NCBI RefSeq assembly: GCF_900112845.1
Contig: NZ_FONG01000002.1
Location: forward strand, 558,001 to 622,000
Reading direction: 5' to 3'
Source of the DNA: Actinacidiphila alni
Lineage (GTDB): Bacteria > Actinomycetota > Actinomycetes > Streptomycetales > Streptomycetaceae
Length of the DNA: 64,000 nucleotides
The translations under genes and the position numbers were made by a program. This document shows, in pieces, positions 45,446 to 54,595 of this stretch (positions are counted from its first letter, which is position 1; each line of letters begins with the position of its first letter). The notes beneath the pieces were generated by a model that was not told the origin of the DNA, ran no database searches, and was given only the letters and a program-made list of their open reading frames with translations.

Positions 45446-48400
45446 ATGCGCCGTCGTCATGCTTCCGTGCGCGCTCGTGAAGCCGCAGGTGGTGAGGCCG
45501 CCCGCGGTCGTACGTCCGGGCGCGTACGCGGAAGGTCCCGCGCACGTCTCGCTGTCGCCGTCGCGACGGCCGTGATGTCGGCGACGGCGGGCCTCGGCCT
45601 GTCGGCACCGTCGGCCGGCGCGGCGGACGCGCCGCAGGAGACGGTCGTGCCGGCCGGGCTGAGCAGCGTCCCCCTCAGCGCGTCCCTGTTCACCGACGGG
45701 GCCGGCGCGCAAGGCGTGTTCCAGAGGGTCCAGGGCGTCCTGGTCTGGACCCGCTACGCGGACGGCCGCTCCGTCCGCGTACCGGATCAGGACGCCGACC
45801 CGTACGCCCCGTCCGGGCTGCACGACGACGCCCTGGCCCACGTCCGGGCCGACGGCGGGATCGACGTGTGGAACGCGGTCGACGGCACGACGCGTACGCT
45901 CCGGGTCCCGCAGGACCAGACCGTGGCGAACGTCGAGGGGACGACGGCCCTCACGTTCACCACCGTCACCGCCGCGGACGGGACGACCGGCCACGTCTAC
46001 CACCTGCTGACCCCAGGACCCGGGGACACCACCCGCGACGTGACCGTCACCGGCGCGCCCGACGGGATGACGATCCAGCAGCCGATCCGTGCCGCGGACG
46101 ACACCTCCCTGGTGCTCGTCGCCAAACTGGCGGACGGCACCGGCCACATGGTGGCCGTCGACCGGGAGACCGGCCGGGTGCAGGGCTGGACCCCCGCGCT
46201 GGCCACCTCGTACATCAACGTCAGCCTCTCGGCGCGGAATCTTGTCGTGTGGTCGGCGAAGTACACGAAGATCCTGGTGTTCCCCCGCTCCGACCTGTCG
46301 GCGGCCCCGCGGGAAACGGTCCTGGACGGCGCCGACGCCGCGAACGTCACGGCGGGGCTGACCCTCGTCGGCGACTGGGTGGTCCGCCGGCCCGGCGCCG
46401 GCAAGGCGGTCGTGGCGGAGCCGCTGTCCGGCGGCCCGTCCGTCACGCTGGCCACCTCGGACGTCGCGATCTCCTCGTCGTCGCACGACACCGCGGTGGT
46501 CAAGGGCAGTACGACGGCCGGTGGCGACGTGGACATCCTGCGCATCGCACCGGGCCCCGACGCGGACGGCCGGCCCGTCGTCACCCGGCTCACGCAGCTG
46601 TCCCGGCTGCCCGTCCCGGTCCAGGGGCTGTCCCTGGACCAGGGGCGGCTCGTCGTGTCCGACGCGAGCAGCGGCCGGCGCGACACGTATGTGCGGACCG
46701 TCGCGGCCACCGGGACACCGGAGTTCGGCGACCGGTCCGCCTTCACGGACAGCTTCGCCCGGCCGTCCGACAAGTGCCCGGTCCAGGACGCCGGTTGCTC
46801 GGCCATCGAGGGCACGGCCGACGGACGCGTCGCCTGGGTTGAACGGGAGAGCTTCGGGGACTCCGTCGTGGTCAACGGACCGGGGCCGGATCTGGACACG
46901 CTCTCGGTGCCCGCCGGAGGCCGGATCGCCGATGTGTCCGGCACGTACCTGATCTATGCGGTCGGCGGCCTCCTTTACGTGCACCGCCTCGGGGACGGCG
47001 TCGCCCCCACGACCTTCCCCGCCCGTGCGAGCGCCATCTGGGGCGACGTGCTGCTCACCGCGGGCAGCGCCCCGGGGAGCATCACCGGCTTCAACCTCAC
47101 GACGCGCAAGCCCGCCGCGACGCTCACCACCGACGCCGGCTGCGTCCCCACCGAGCTCCAGGCGAACGGCCGCTGGCTGTACTGGAGTTGCGGCCCCGAG
47201 GGGCCGGCGGGCGTGTACGACCGCACGGCGAAGAAGTCGGTGCCTGTGCCGTCGGACGAGGCCCGGCTCGGCGACGGATTCGTCGTCACGCACGACCGGG
47301 CGGCGGGCACGCTCACGCTCACCACCGTCACGGGCGGCAAGGCCGTCGGCCGGGTGATCGGCGACCTGCCCGACACCGGGGTCTCGCAGCGCGACGTGCG
47401 CTGGACCGTCGACGAGTCCGGGCCGAACGCCGCTTACGTGGACGCCGAGAACCGGGTGCACCTCGTACCGTCCGGCGCGCCCGCGCAGCCCCTGCGGCTG
47501 CTCGCACCGGCCGACAGCTTCGACTCGGTCGACGCCCACGCGCCGGACACGGTACCGGTGACCCTCACCCGCGTCCTGCTGTCCAAGCCCGCCGCGGACT
47601 GGACCCTCACGGTGCGGAACGCCCAGGGAAAGGTCGTCGACACCCGGCACGGCGGCGCGGCCCGCGGCGAGGTGCGGATCGACTGGCGCGGCGTCGACCC
47701 CGCGCTCCCCGGCGTGCGGCACTTCCCCAACGGCCGCTACGTCTGGTCCCTGTCCTTCACCCCGGCCGACGGCCAGGGCGCGCCGCTGGCCGTCACCGGC
47801 TCCGTACGGCTCATGGGCGCACCCACCTGGCGCGACCTGGTGGGGGAGGACGGGTACGGCGACCTGCTCGGTCTTGACGGCACCGGACGCGTGTTCTCCT
47901 ACCAGAGCACCGGCACCGGGGGCCTCGGGCCGAAGCAGGCCTCGGACGGCGGCACCTTCCCCACGACCTCGCTGCTCGTCCCGTTCGGGGACACCGACGG
48001 CGACGGGTGCGACGACGTCCTCGTCCGCGTGGGCGACGAACTGCGGGCCTACCGGGAAGGATGCAACTCCATGGTGTCGGCGTCCTCCCCGCACGTGTCG
48101 ATCGGCAAGGGCTGGGGGCAGTACAACGTCCTCACCTCGCCCGGCGACCTCAACGGAGACGGCCACCTGGACCTGATCGCCCGTCAGACCAGCACCGGTG
48201 ACATCTACTTCTACGCCGGCACCGCCACCCAGCAGCTCAAGCCGCGCGTGCGCATCGGCGTCGACTGGAAGCTCTACTCCCGGATCATCGGCGCGGGCGA
48301 CCTCAACGGCGACGGCCGCGGCGATCTCCTCGGCCTCGACACCTCCGGCGGCCTCTGGCGCTACTACGCCCGCCCCGACGGCACCGTCACCCCCCGCGTC

Positions 48401-48598
48401 CGCATCGCCACCAACTGGGGCAAGACCTACACCGCCGTCCTCGGCACCGGCGACCTCACCGGCGACGCCCGCCCCGACCTCGTCGCCCGCGACACCACCG
48501 GCAGACTCTTCCGCCTCAACAGCACGTCGACCGGCACCTTCGCGGCGCCGGTGCTGATCGGGACGGGAGGCTGGAATACGTACAAGGGGCTGTTCTGA
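45446..48598 (+). CDS. Large secreted beta-propeller protein with VCBS/FG-GAP repeats
   Basis: This is a 1050-residue exported protein. A long Arg-rich leader and hydrophobic stretch (about 35-60) form the signal peptide. Residues about 65-690 are beta-rich propeller-like repeats (many WTRY, VVWS and DGRVAW strands), then an immunoglobulin-like or FlgD-like part (about 690-795: TLTVRNAQGKVVDTRHGG). The last part (about 798-1050) contains repeats with DLNGDGHLDLIA, DLNGDGRGDLLG and DLTGDARPDLVA, calcium-binding FG-GAP/VCBS motifs. It probably binds a surface or extracellular ligand. No catalytic site was seen. An ECF sigma factor gene follows on the same strand. Confidence 0.85.
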   Translation: MRRRHASVRAREAAGGEAARGRTSGRVRGRSRARLAVAVATAVMSATAGLGLSAPSAGAADAPQETVVPAGLSSVPLSASLFTDGAGAQGVFQRVQGVLVWTRYADGRSVRVPDQDADPYAPSGLHDDALAHVRADGGIDVWNAVDGTTRTLRVPQDQTVANVEGTTALTFTTVTAADGTTGHVYHLLTPGPGDTTRDVTVTGAPDGMTIQQPIRAADDTSLVLVAKLADGTGHMVAVDRETGRVQGWTPALATSYINVSLSARNLVVWSAKYTKILVFPRSDLSAAPRETVLDGADAANVTAGLTLVGDWVVRRPGAGKAVVAEPLSGGPSVTLATSDVAISSSSHDTAVVKGSTTAGGDVDILRIAPGPDADGRPVVTRLTQLSRLPVPVQGLSLDQGRLVVSDASSGRRDTYVRTVAATGTPEFGDRSAFTDSFARPSDKCPVQDAGCSAIEGTADGRVAWVERESFGDSVVVNGPGPDLDTLSVPAGGRIADVSGTYLIYAVGGLLYVHRLGDGVAPTTFPARASAIWGDVLLTAGSAPGSITGFNLTTRKPAATLTTDAGCVPTELQANGRWLYWSCGPEGPAGVYDRTAKKSVPVPSDEARLGDGFVVTHDRAAGTLTLTTVTGGKAVGRVIGDLPDTGVSQRDVRWTVDESGPNAAYVDAENRVHLVPSGAPAQPLRLLAPADSFDSVDAHAPDTVPVTLTRVLLSKPAADWTLTVRNAQGKVVDTRHGGAARGEVRIDWRGVDPALPGVRHFPNGRYVWSLSFTPADGQGAPLAVTGSVRLMGAPTWRDLVGEDGYGDLLGLDGTGRVFSYQSTGTGGLGPKQASDGGTFPTTSLLVPFGDTDGDGCDDVLVRVGDELRAYREGCNSMVSASSPHVSIGKGWGQYNVLTSPGDLNGDGHLDLIARQTSTGDIYFYAGTATQQLKPRVRIGVDWKLYSRIIGAGDLNGDGRGDLLGLDTSGGLWRYYARPDGTVTPRVRIATNWGKTYTAVLGTGDLTGDARPDLVARDTTGRLFRLNSTSTGTFAAPVLIGTGGWNTYKGLF

Positions 48599-48716
48599 CA
48601 GCTCTGACGGTTCTGGCGGGGGCGTGCCGCCCACTTCGCCCCTCCTGACCTGCGCGGTGTTAGATCCGCTCCCCGGCCGACACATACAGGTCAAGGACGC
48701 GGGACGGGGAGAGGCG

Positions 48717-49274
48717 TTGGAGACCGAGGACGAGTTCGGGCTGATCTACGAGCGGTGCTACGCCGATGTCTACCGGTACGTGGCACGGCGCGCGGGGGCG
48801 GGGGACGCGGCCGATCTGACCGCCGACGTGTTCACCGTCGCGTGGCGGCGGTTCGCGGTGCTCCCGCGGGACAGGCCGCTGCCCTGGCTCTACACGACGG
48901 CACGGAATGTGCTGGCGAACCATGTGCGGGCCCGCGCCAAGGAGGCGGACGCTTCCGGCCGGGCCGCGCGGGCCGCCGCTGCGGACTCCGCCGGCACGGC
49001 GGAGCCGGACGTCGCGGATCGGGTGTCAGGACGGGCTGCGGTACGGCAGGCGTGGCAGGGCCTGTCCGAGCGTGACCGCGAGGTGCTGGCGCTGATCGGC
49101 TGGGAGGGCCTCTCCGTCAAGGACGCGGCCCGCGCGGCCGGTTGCTCGCCCGCGGCCTTCTCCGTACGGCTGATGCGGGCCCGCGCCCGGCTGCGGCGCC
49201 GGCTCGCCGGGGCCGACCAGGACCGCGGGTCCACGAGTGATGTCTTCGCACGGGAATCGGGAGTCACGCCATGA
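48717..49274 (+). CDS. ECF-type sigma factor
   Basis: This is a 185-residue sigma factor. The TTG start is chosen because GGGGAGAGG lies just before it; the frame is open further upstream. Region 2 (about 5-75: YERCYADVYRYVARRAGAGDAADLTADVFTVAW) and region 4 (about 115-170: LSERDREVLALIGWEGLSVKDAARAAGCSPAAFSVRLMRARARL) are intact. The stop overlaps the start of the next gene by four bases (ATGA), so the next protein is almost certainly its partner, probably its membrane regulator. Confidence 0.93.
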   Translation: METEDEFGLIYERCYADVYRYVARRAGAGDAADLTADVFTVAWRRFAVLPRDRPLPWLYTTARNVLANHVRARAKEADASGRAARAAAADSAGTAEPDVADRVSGRAAVRQAWQGLSERDREVLALIGWEGLSVKDAARAAGCSPAAFSVRLMRARARLRRRLAGADQDRGSTSDVFARESGVTP

Positions 49275-50248
49275 ACCTCGCCTCATCGACGCGGAAGACG
49301 ATGCGCCCCGCCGATCCCGCGGCGCACCTCGATCTCCCGGACCGCGCGGTCATCGACGCGGCCTACCGGCGGATCGTGGCCACCGCTCCGGAACCGGCAC
49401 CGGCCATCGCGTTGCCCAGGACGTACCGCCGCCGGCTCGCCCTCGGGCTGGCCGCCGCGGGCGTCGCGGGAGTGGTCACGGCCGTCGTCGTGATCCCCTC
49501 CTCCGGCGGCACCGCCTACGCCGCCACCCCGCCGCCCCTGCGCTATCAACTCCCGTCCCCCGGAACGGCGGACGCGGCGGCGGAACTGAACCGCCTCGCC
49601 CGTATCGCCGCCGCCCGGCCCGCCCCGCGGGGAGACGTCGCGCACATCCACTTGCGCCAATGGGCGCTCTCCACGAGCGTCGACGGCGCCGGCGGCACGG
49701 ACACCGTCACGTCGAAGGTGATCACCGAGGACATCGACTGGTTCAAACGCCCCTCGGGCGTCACCGTGACGCGGCGGCTGCTCGACGGAAAGTCGCGCCC
49801 CGAGAGCGGATCCGACCCGGCCACCGCCTTTGAGGACCGGCAAGTGCCGTCCACGCCCGAGGCGTTGAGGACATGGCTCGGCGCCGATCAGCCCGGCGTC
49901 GGCATCGGCGACGCGGCCGGTATGAACGACGCCGTCGTCGACCTGATGATCAGTCATGTCCTCACGCCGCGGCAGCAGTCGGCGCTCCTCCGCACAATCG
50001 CCACCACCCCCGGCCTGCGCTACCGGGGCACCGTGCGGGACCGCGCGGGCCGCGACGGCGAGGCGTTCACGGCGGAGAGCGCCGCGAACGGCCTCCCGAC
50101 CCGCTTCACCTTCATCGTGGACCCGGCGACGGGAAGCCTCCTCGGCCAGGAGTCCATGCTCACGAAGACCGCCGGAAGCCTGAACGTCCGCATCCCGTCC
50201 GTCATCGCATATCAGGTCTATCTGACCTCCGAACGCCGTAGCGAGTAG
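49271..50248 (+). CDS. CU044_5270-type membrane protein coupled to the sigma factor
   Basis: This 325-residue protein has a cytosolic N-terminal part (about 1-55), one membrane helix (about 56-75) and an extracellular domain (about 85-325). The layout and the GYAATPPPLRY-like start of the outer domain match proteins annotated as CU044_5270 family, which are commonly coupled to actinomycete sigma factors. The four-base overlap with the sigma gene supports a sigma-regulating role, such as a membrane anti-sigma or signal sensor. No zinc motif was seen, so the mechanism is inferred from position. Confidence 0.85.
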   Translation: MNLASSTRKTMRPADPAAHLDLPDRAVIDAAYRRIVATAPEPAPAIALPRTYRRRLALGLAAAGVAGVVTAVVVIPSSGGTAYAATPPPLRYQLPSPGTADAAAELNRLARIAAARPAPRGDVAHIHLRQWALSTSVDGAGGTDTVTSKVITEDIDWFKRPSGVTVTRRLLDGKSRPESGSDPATAFEDRQVPSTPEALRTWLGADQPGVGIGDAAGMNDAVVDLMISHVLTPRQQSALLRTIATTPGLRYRGTVRDRAGRDGEAFTAESAANGLPTRFTFIVDPATGSLLGQESMLTKTAGSLNVRIPSVIAYQVYLTSERRSE

Positions 50249-50330
50249 GGTATTCGGGCCCGGGCGTGCCCGGGTGTGTGGAGAAATGTGGGCGGGCGAG
50301 GCGCGTGAAGCGCGGGACGGGGGGATCGGC

Positions 50331-51476
50331 GTGGGTCTTTTCGATGCGATCCGGGGCGAGTTCATCGACATCGTGGAGTGGACCGACGACAGTCGGGACA
50401 CCATCGTGTGGCGGTTCCCGCGACACGACAACGAGATCAAGATGGGCGCCAAGCTCGTCGTCCGCGAGTCCCAGACCGCGGTGTTCGTCAACGAGGGCCA
50501 GATCGCCGACGTCTTCACGCCCGGCACGTACACCCTCCAGACGCAGAACATGCCGATTTTGTCCACGCTGAAGGGCTGGAAGTACGGCTTCGACTCGCCG
50601 TTCAAGGCCGAGGTGTACTTCGTCACCACCCGCCAGTTCACGGACATGAAGTGGGGCACGGCGAACCCCGTGATCGTGCGGGACGCCGAGTTCGGGATGG
50701 TACGGCTGCGGGCCTTCGGTTCGTTCGCCGCGAAGGTCGTGGACCCGGCCGCGCTGCTGCGCGAACTGGCGGGCACCGACCCGCAGTTCCGTACCGAGGA
50801 AGTGCAGGAGTATCTGCGGCAGCTCATCGTCGGGCGGCTGTCCAACGCGCTGGCCACCTCGGGCGTGCCGATGCTGGACCTGGCCACGCAGCAGGACGCG
50901 ATCGGCGCGCGGCTTGGCGTGGTGCTCAGCCAGGAGCTGGCGCCGGTCGGCATCAGTGTGCCGAAGTTCGTGATCGAGAACATCTCGTTGCCGCCGGAGG
51001 TCGAGGAGGCCATCGACACCCGGTCGCGGATGGGGATCGCGGGCAATCTCGACCAGTTCACGCAGTTCCAGGCGGCGAACGCGATCGGCGAGGCGGCCCG
51101 TAATCAGGGCGGCGCGGGCGAGGGCGTGGGCCTGGGCATCGGCATGGCGATGGGCCAGCGGATCGCCGCGGGCCTCACACCGCAGGCTCCGGCCCCGGCC
51201 TCGGGTCAGGCTCCCGCTCCCGCCGCCCCGGCCGCACCCGCCGCGGCCACCCCGCCGCCGCTGCCGCAGGCCGCGCAGTGGTTCATCGGGGTCGGCGGCG
51301 CCCAGCAGGGCCCGTACGACGCCGCCGCGCTGTCCGGCCTGGTCGGCGCGGGCACCCTGACCCGCGAGACGCTGGTCTGGAAGGACGGGATGGCCGGGTG
51401 GCTGCCCGCCGCCCAAGTCCCGGAAGTGGGCGGGCTGTTCGGCGCGGTGCCGCCGCCGCTGCCCCCGCAGGCATAG
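50331..51476 (+). CDS. SPFH (band 7)-GYF_2 domain protein, YdjI type
   Basis: This 381-residue protein has an SPFH domain (about 20-280: VFVNEGQIADVFTPGTYTLQTQNMP, ISLPPEVEEAI), an Ala/Pro linker (about 300-325) and a C-terminal GYF_2 domain (about 328-375: WFIGVGGAQQGPYDAAALSG). The GTG at 50331 follows GGGGGGA. It has no own membrane segment and probably assembles on the inner face of the membrane. A zinc-ribbon membrane protein gene follows 64 bp downstream; similar pairs in other bacteria link to phage-shock/PspA-type membrane protection. A role in membrane stress is inferred. Confidence 0.92.
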   Translation: MGLFDAIRGEFIDIVEWTDDSRDTIVWRFPRHDNEIKMGAKLVVRESQTAVFVNEGQIADVFTPGTYTLQTQNMPILSTLKGWKYGFDSPFKAEVYFVTTRQFTDMKWGTANPVIVRDAEFGMVRLRAFGSFAAKVVDPAALLRELAGTDPQFRTEEVQEYLRQLIVGRLSNALATSGVPMLDLATQQDAIGARLGVVLSQELAPVGISVPKFVIENISLPPEVEEAIDTRSRMGIAGNLDQFTQFQAANAIGEAARNQGGAGEGVGLGIGMAMGQRIAAGLTPQAPAPASGQAPAPAAPAAPAAATPPPLPQAAQWFIGVGGAQQGPYDAAALSGLVGAGTLTRETLVWKDGMAGWLPAAQVPEVGGLFGAVPPPLPPQA

Positions 51477-51540
51477 GCGTTCTTGTCGCGCACCCCGAAC
51501 CCGTACCCCCGGACCGACGAGAACGCTGGGAGACCACAGC

Positions 51541-52668
51541 ATGAGCACGCAGGAGCAGGACCCGGAGAGCGTCTCCGGCAGAACGGACGCGGGCGGCCAG
51601 TCGTACCCGTGCGGGGCGTGCGGCGCCACCGTGGAGTTCGCACCGGGCGCGGGCGCGCTCAAGTGCCCGTACTGCGGCCACGAACAAGCGCTCACCGCCG
51701 TACCGCGCCAGGTGCGCGAGCACGCGATCGAGGAGCTGGCGACGCTCCCGGCCAAGCCGCGCGCCACGGTGTCGGGCGCGGCCCGCGCCTTCGTCTGCCC
51801 GGGCTGCGGGGCCCGTACGGAGACCGACGACCTCTCGGCGCGCTGCCAGTTCTGCGCGACCTCCCTGGTCGCCGACCCCGAACTGACCGAACGCGTGGTG
51901 CCCGAGGCGGTCGTACCGTTCGGCCTGGACCGCGGCGCCGCCCGCGACAAGCTGGGGGAGTGGACGTCGTCGCGCTGGTTCGCGCCGAACAGCCTGAAGA
52001 AGGTCACCGCGGCCGAGACGTTCAAGGGCAGCTACCTGCCGCACTGGACGTACGACGCGGCGACCACCACGCACTACGAGGGCCAGCGCGGCGAGTACTA
52101 CTACACCACCGAGACCTACACCACGACGGAGAACGGCCAGCAGGTCACCAAGACCCGCCAGGTCCGCCACACCCGCTGGCACCACGCCTCCGGCACCGTA
52201 CAGCGCGCCTTCGACGACATCCTCGTGGCCGGCACCGGCCACGTCGCCGCCGAGCAGCTCGACAAACTCACCCCGTGGCCACTGGCCGAGGCCCAGCCCT
52301 ACCAGGCCGAATACCTCGCCGGCTTCCAGACCGTCCGCTACGACGTCGAGCCCGAACAGGGCCTGGACATCGCCAAACAGCGCATGGCACCGGTCATCGA
52401 GTCCGACTGCCGCGCCGACATCGGCGGCGACGAGCAGCGCGTCACCTCCACCGACACCGCCTACGCCGACGTCACCTTCAAACTCCTCCTCCTCCCGGTC
52501 TGGTTCCTCACCTACCTCCACGCCGGCAAGAGCTGGCAGGTCATGGTGAACGCCCGCACCGGCGAGGTGATCGGCGAACGCCCGTACAGCGCCGCGAAGA
52601 TCACCGCCGCCATCGTGGCCCTGGTCGCGGTGATCGCGGTGATCGTGGCAGTGGTGGCACTGAAGTAG
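51541..52668 (+). CDS. Zinc-ribbon membrane protein, partner of the SPFH protein
   Basis: This 375-residue protein has two zinc ribbons near the N-terminus (CGACG...CPYCG, about 24-47; CPGCG...CQFC, about 82-106), a beta-rich central part (about 125-310) and membrane segments at the end (about 350-373). TFIIB-type zinc ribbons in such proteins serve protein binding, not transcription. It sits directly after an SPFH-GYF gene on the same strand, a common pairing. Together they probably act in membrane quality control or remodelling. Confidence 0.9.
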   Translation: MSTQEQDPESVSGRTDAGGQSYPCGACGATVEFAPGAGALKCPYCGHEQALTAVPRQVREHAIEELATLPAKPRATVSGAARAFVCPGCGARTETDDLSARCQFCATSLVADPELTERVVPEAVVPFGLDRGAARDKLGEWTSSRWFAPNSLKKVTAAETFKGSYLPHWTYDAATTTHYEGQRGEYYYTTETYTTTENGQQVTKTRQVRHTRWHHASGTVQRAFDDILVAGTGHVAAEQLDKLTPWPLAEAQPYQAEYLAGFQTVRYDVEPEQGLDIAKQRMAPVIESDCRADIGGDEQRVTSTDTAYADVTFKLLLLPVWFLTYLHAGKSWQVMVNARTGEVIGERPYSAAKITAAIVALVAVIAVIVAVVALK

Positions 52669-52820
52669 CCGAAGCTACGACCCGCCCCGCCGGCCGAAAT
52701 CGTTGGCCAAGAGGCGCTCTTTCCCGACTCGTACCGGTCCGTCACACTCGCGTCAGCGAATGGCTCTCTACAAGGGACGCCGAGGGGCGGCGTACGCAGG
52801 CGGTGGCACGGCCGGGGGGT

Positions 52821-53576
52821 GTGGCTTCCACGAAGCACGACGAGAGCGGTGGCGACGCGGCCACGACCATGCGCAGAGTGTGGTCGCTGCGGTCCGGATG
52901 GGCGAACGGCAGCTTTCTGGCGAGGCTGGACGACAGCGTCCTCGCCGCGCTGACCGGAATATCCGAACTGGTCCGGTTCGAGCGCGACGATGTGTTGACG
53001 CACCAGAATCAGAGCGGCACGGATGTCTTCTTACTGTTGACCTCCTACGTCAAGGTCACCACGGTGCTTCCCAACCGCACCCGCGCCCTGCTGGCCGTCC
53101 GGGCCGGAGGCGATCTCATCGGTGAACTGGCCGCCCTGGACGGTGGGGTGAGGACCGCGACCGTGATCGCGTGCGGGGCCGAACCGGTGGAGGCGCTCCG
53201 CGTCGACGGCGAGCGCTTCGTCGACGTCCTGTCGTCGTCGCCGGGAGCGCTGCGCATGCTGTCGGAGTCGGTCGCCCGGAAGCTTCGCAGCGCCACGCAG
53301 CGGCGTATCGATCACCAGAGCGGTCCGCCGCACGTCCGTCTGGCCCGTGTCCTGGTGGAGATGGCCGACGACCACGGTGCCACTCCCTACGGCAAGGCCG
53401 TGGTGATCAAGATCGACGTCACCCGCCTGGAGTGGGGCAGCCTCATAGGGGTCAGCAAGAGGACCGCGGAGCGGGCGATCGCGTCATTACGACAGGCGGG
53501 CCTGATCGGGTCGGGGACGAAGCGCATCACCATCCATGACCTGCCAAGACTGCGAGCACTCGCCTACCCCGAGTGA
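52821..53576 (+). CDS. Crp/Fnr-family regulator 1
   Basis: This is a 251-residue protein with a cyclic-nucleotide-binding beta-barrel (about 35-150: SGTDVFLLLTSYVKVTT, GDLIGELAALDGGVRTATV) and a C-terminal Crp winged helix (about 170-245: VSKRTAERAIASLRQAGLI). In the phosphate-binding cassette GELAALDGGVRTATV the residues after GE differ from the cAMP-binding RSA pattern, so the ligand may be another nucleotide or none. GTG 52821 is chosen on frame and a GGGGGG site; ATG 52869 is possible. It starts a series of co-directed genes including a cyclase-fold protein, so a signalling link is likely. Confidence 0.88.
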   Translation: MASTKHDESGGDAATTMRRVWSLRSGWANGSFLARLDDSVLAALTGISELVRFERDDVLTHQNQSGTDVFLLLTSYVKVTTVLPNRTRALLAVRAGGDLIGELAALDGGVRTATVIACGAEPVEALRVDGERFVDVLSSSPGALRMLSESVARKLRSATQRRIDHQSGPPHVRLARVLVEMADDHGATPYGKAVVIKIDVTRLEWGSLIGVSKRTAERAIASLRQAGLIGSGTKRITIHDLPRLRALAYPE

Positions 53577-53582
53577 CCCGGG

Positions 53583-53596
53583 CCGCCAATTGGCGG
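53583..53596. promoter_or_regulatory. Perfect 14-bp palindrome between the two Crp-family genes
   Basis: CCGCCAATTGGCGG lies 7 bases after the stop of the first Crp-family gene and 100 bp before the second. It looks like an operator, possibly for one of these two proteins. It does not match the classical Crp consensus. Confidence 0.55.
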
Positions 53597-53695
53597 GCGT
53601 TTGGGGCCAGTTCGCGTCGGCTGCCGATACTGCTCGCCCCAACCCTCATGGAGCCGGGCACACGGTGCCGGCTCGTACGTCCCAGGGAGCGCTCC

Positions 53696-54538
53696 GTGGT
53701 CATGCAGCCCGGTACGTCAGACCCTTCTCCAATACCTTCGGATTCCTCGAAAAGCCCCCGGCGCGCCCGCTCGGTCATGGCGGTCGGCGCGGCGAAGGGC
53801 GGGCGGCACGAGTGGCCGTCCACCTCACTTCTGGGCAGGCTGTCCGGAGCGGCGGGCGCCGACCTGCTGGAGCAGGGCACCGCGATGGTCTACCCCAAGC
53901 ACCGGACGCTGTTGCGCGAAGGCGACGGGGGGCGACACCTCTTGCTGCTCACCCGCGGAGTCGTGAAGGTGACGTCCCGTCACGAGGCCGGGGTGGACAT
54001 GCTCCTCGGCATACGGGTGGCCGGTGATGTCGTCGGAGAGATGGCCGCGTTCGAGGACAGGCCACGCTGCGGCACCGTCGTCGCCTGTGGAGAGGTGACC
54101 GCGCGCGTCATCCCGCTGCCGGACCTGGAACGCTTCCTGGCGCGGCGCCCCGAAGCGATGAAGCCGCTGATGGCGATGCTCAGCGCACGTCTTCGCACAT
54201 CGAACCAGCGGCGCATCGAGTCACGCCTCTACGAGGCTCCGGTGCGCCTGGCCCGGATCCTGCTGGAGCTGGTGCGGACGCACGGCCTGCCGATACCCGG
54301 TCACGGCGAGCGGCGGCAGGAGATCGGCGTGACGATCAGCCAGCCCGAACTGGCCTCCCTGTGCGGCCTGGCGCTGCCCACGGCGGAGAAAGTGCTGGCG
54401 ACGCTGTCCACGACGGGGCTCGTCGAGCGCAGCTACCGCCGTATCACCGTCTGTGACGTGCCGGGTCTGATGACCTTCGCCAAAGTCTTTCCGGAGAGCC
54501 CGTATTGGGACGGATTCCCTCCGCCGCCCGCTACCTAG
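53696..54538 (+). CDS. Crp/Fnr-family regulator 2
   Basis: This is a 280-residue relative of the preceding protein. After a low-complexity start (about 1-30) it has a cyclic-nucleotide-binding barrel (about 50-170: GGRHLLLLTRGVVKVTS, GDVVGEMAAFEDRPRCGTV) and a Crp helix-turn-helix near the end (about 205-265: ISQPELASLCGLALPTAEKVLATLSTTGLV). GTG 53696 is chosen because AGGGAG lies 6 bases upstream. Two similar regulators in tandem in front of a nucleotide-cyclase-fold gene suggest that a cyclic nucleotide is a signal in this locus. The second residue set also lacks a clear cAMP-type Arg-Ser pair. Confidence 0.88.
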   Translation: MVMQPGTSDPSPIPSDSSKSPRRARSVMAVGAAKGGRHEWPSTSLLGRLSGAAGADLLEQGTAMVYPKHRTLLREGDGGRHLLLLTRGVVKVTSRHEAGVDMLLGIRVAGDVVGEMAAFEDRPRCGTVVACGEVTARVIPLPDLERFLARRPEAMKPLMAMLSARLRTSNQRRIESRLYEAPVRLARILLELVRTHGLPIPGHGERRQEIGVTISQPELASLCGLALPTAEKVLATLSTTGLVERSYRRITVCDVPGLMTFAKVFPESPYWDGFPPPPAT

Positions 54539-54545
54539 TGTCGCC

Positions 54546-54573
54546 GTACCGCGCGCGGTCCCGTGCGCGGTAC
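54546..54573. promoter_or_regulatory. Inverted repeat between Crp 2 and the cyclase-fold gene
   Basis: GTACCGCGC (54546-54554) and GCGCGGTAC (54565-54573) form a perfect 9-bp inverted repeat 8 bases after the second Crp stop and 23 bases before the cyclase start. It may be an operator, a partial terminator or an attenuator. Confidence 0.55.
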
Positions 54574-54595
54574 GACTCGATGAGAGGACGCTCAG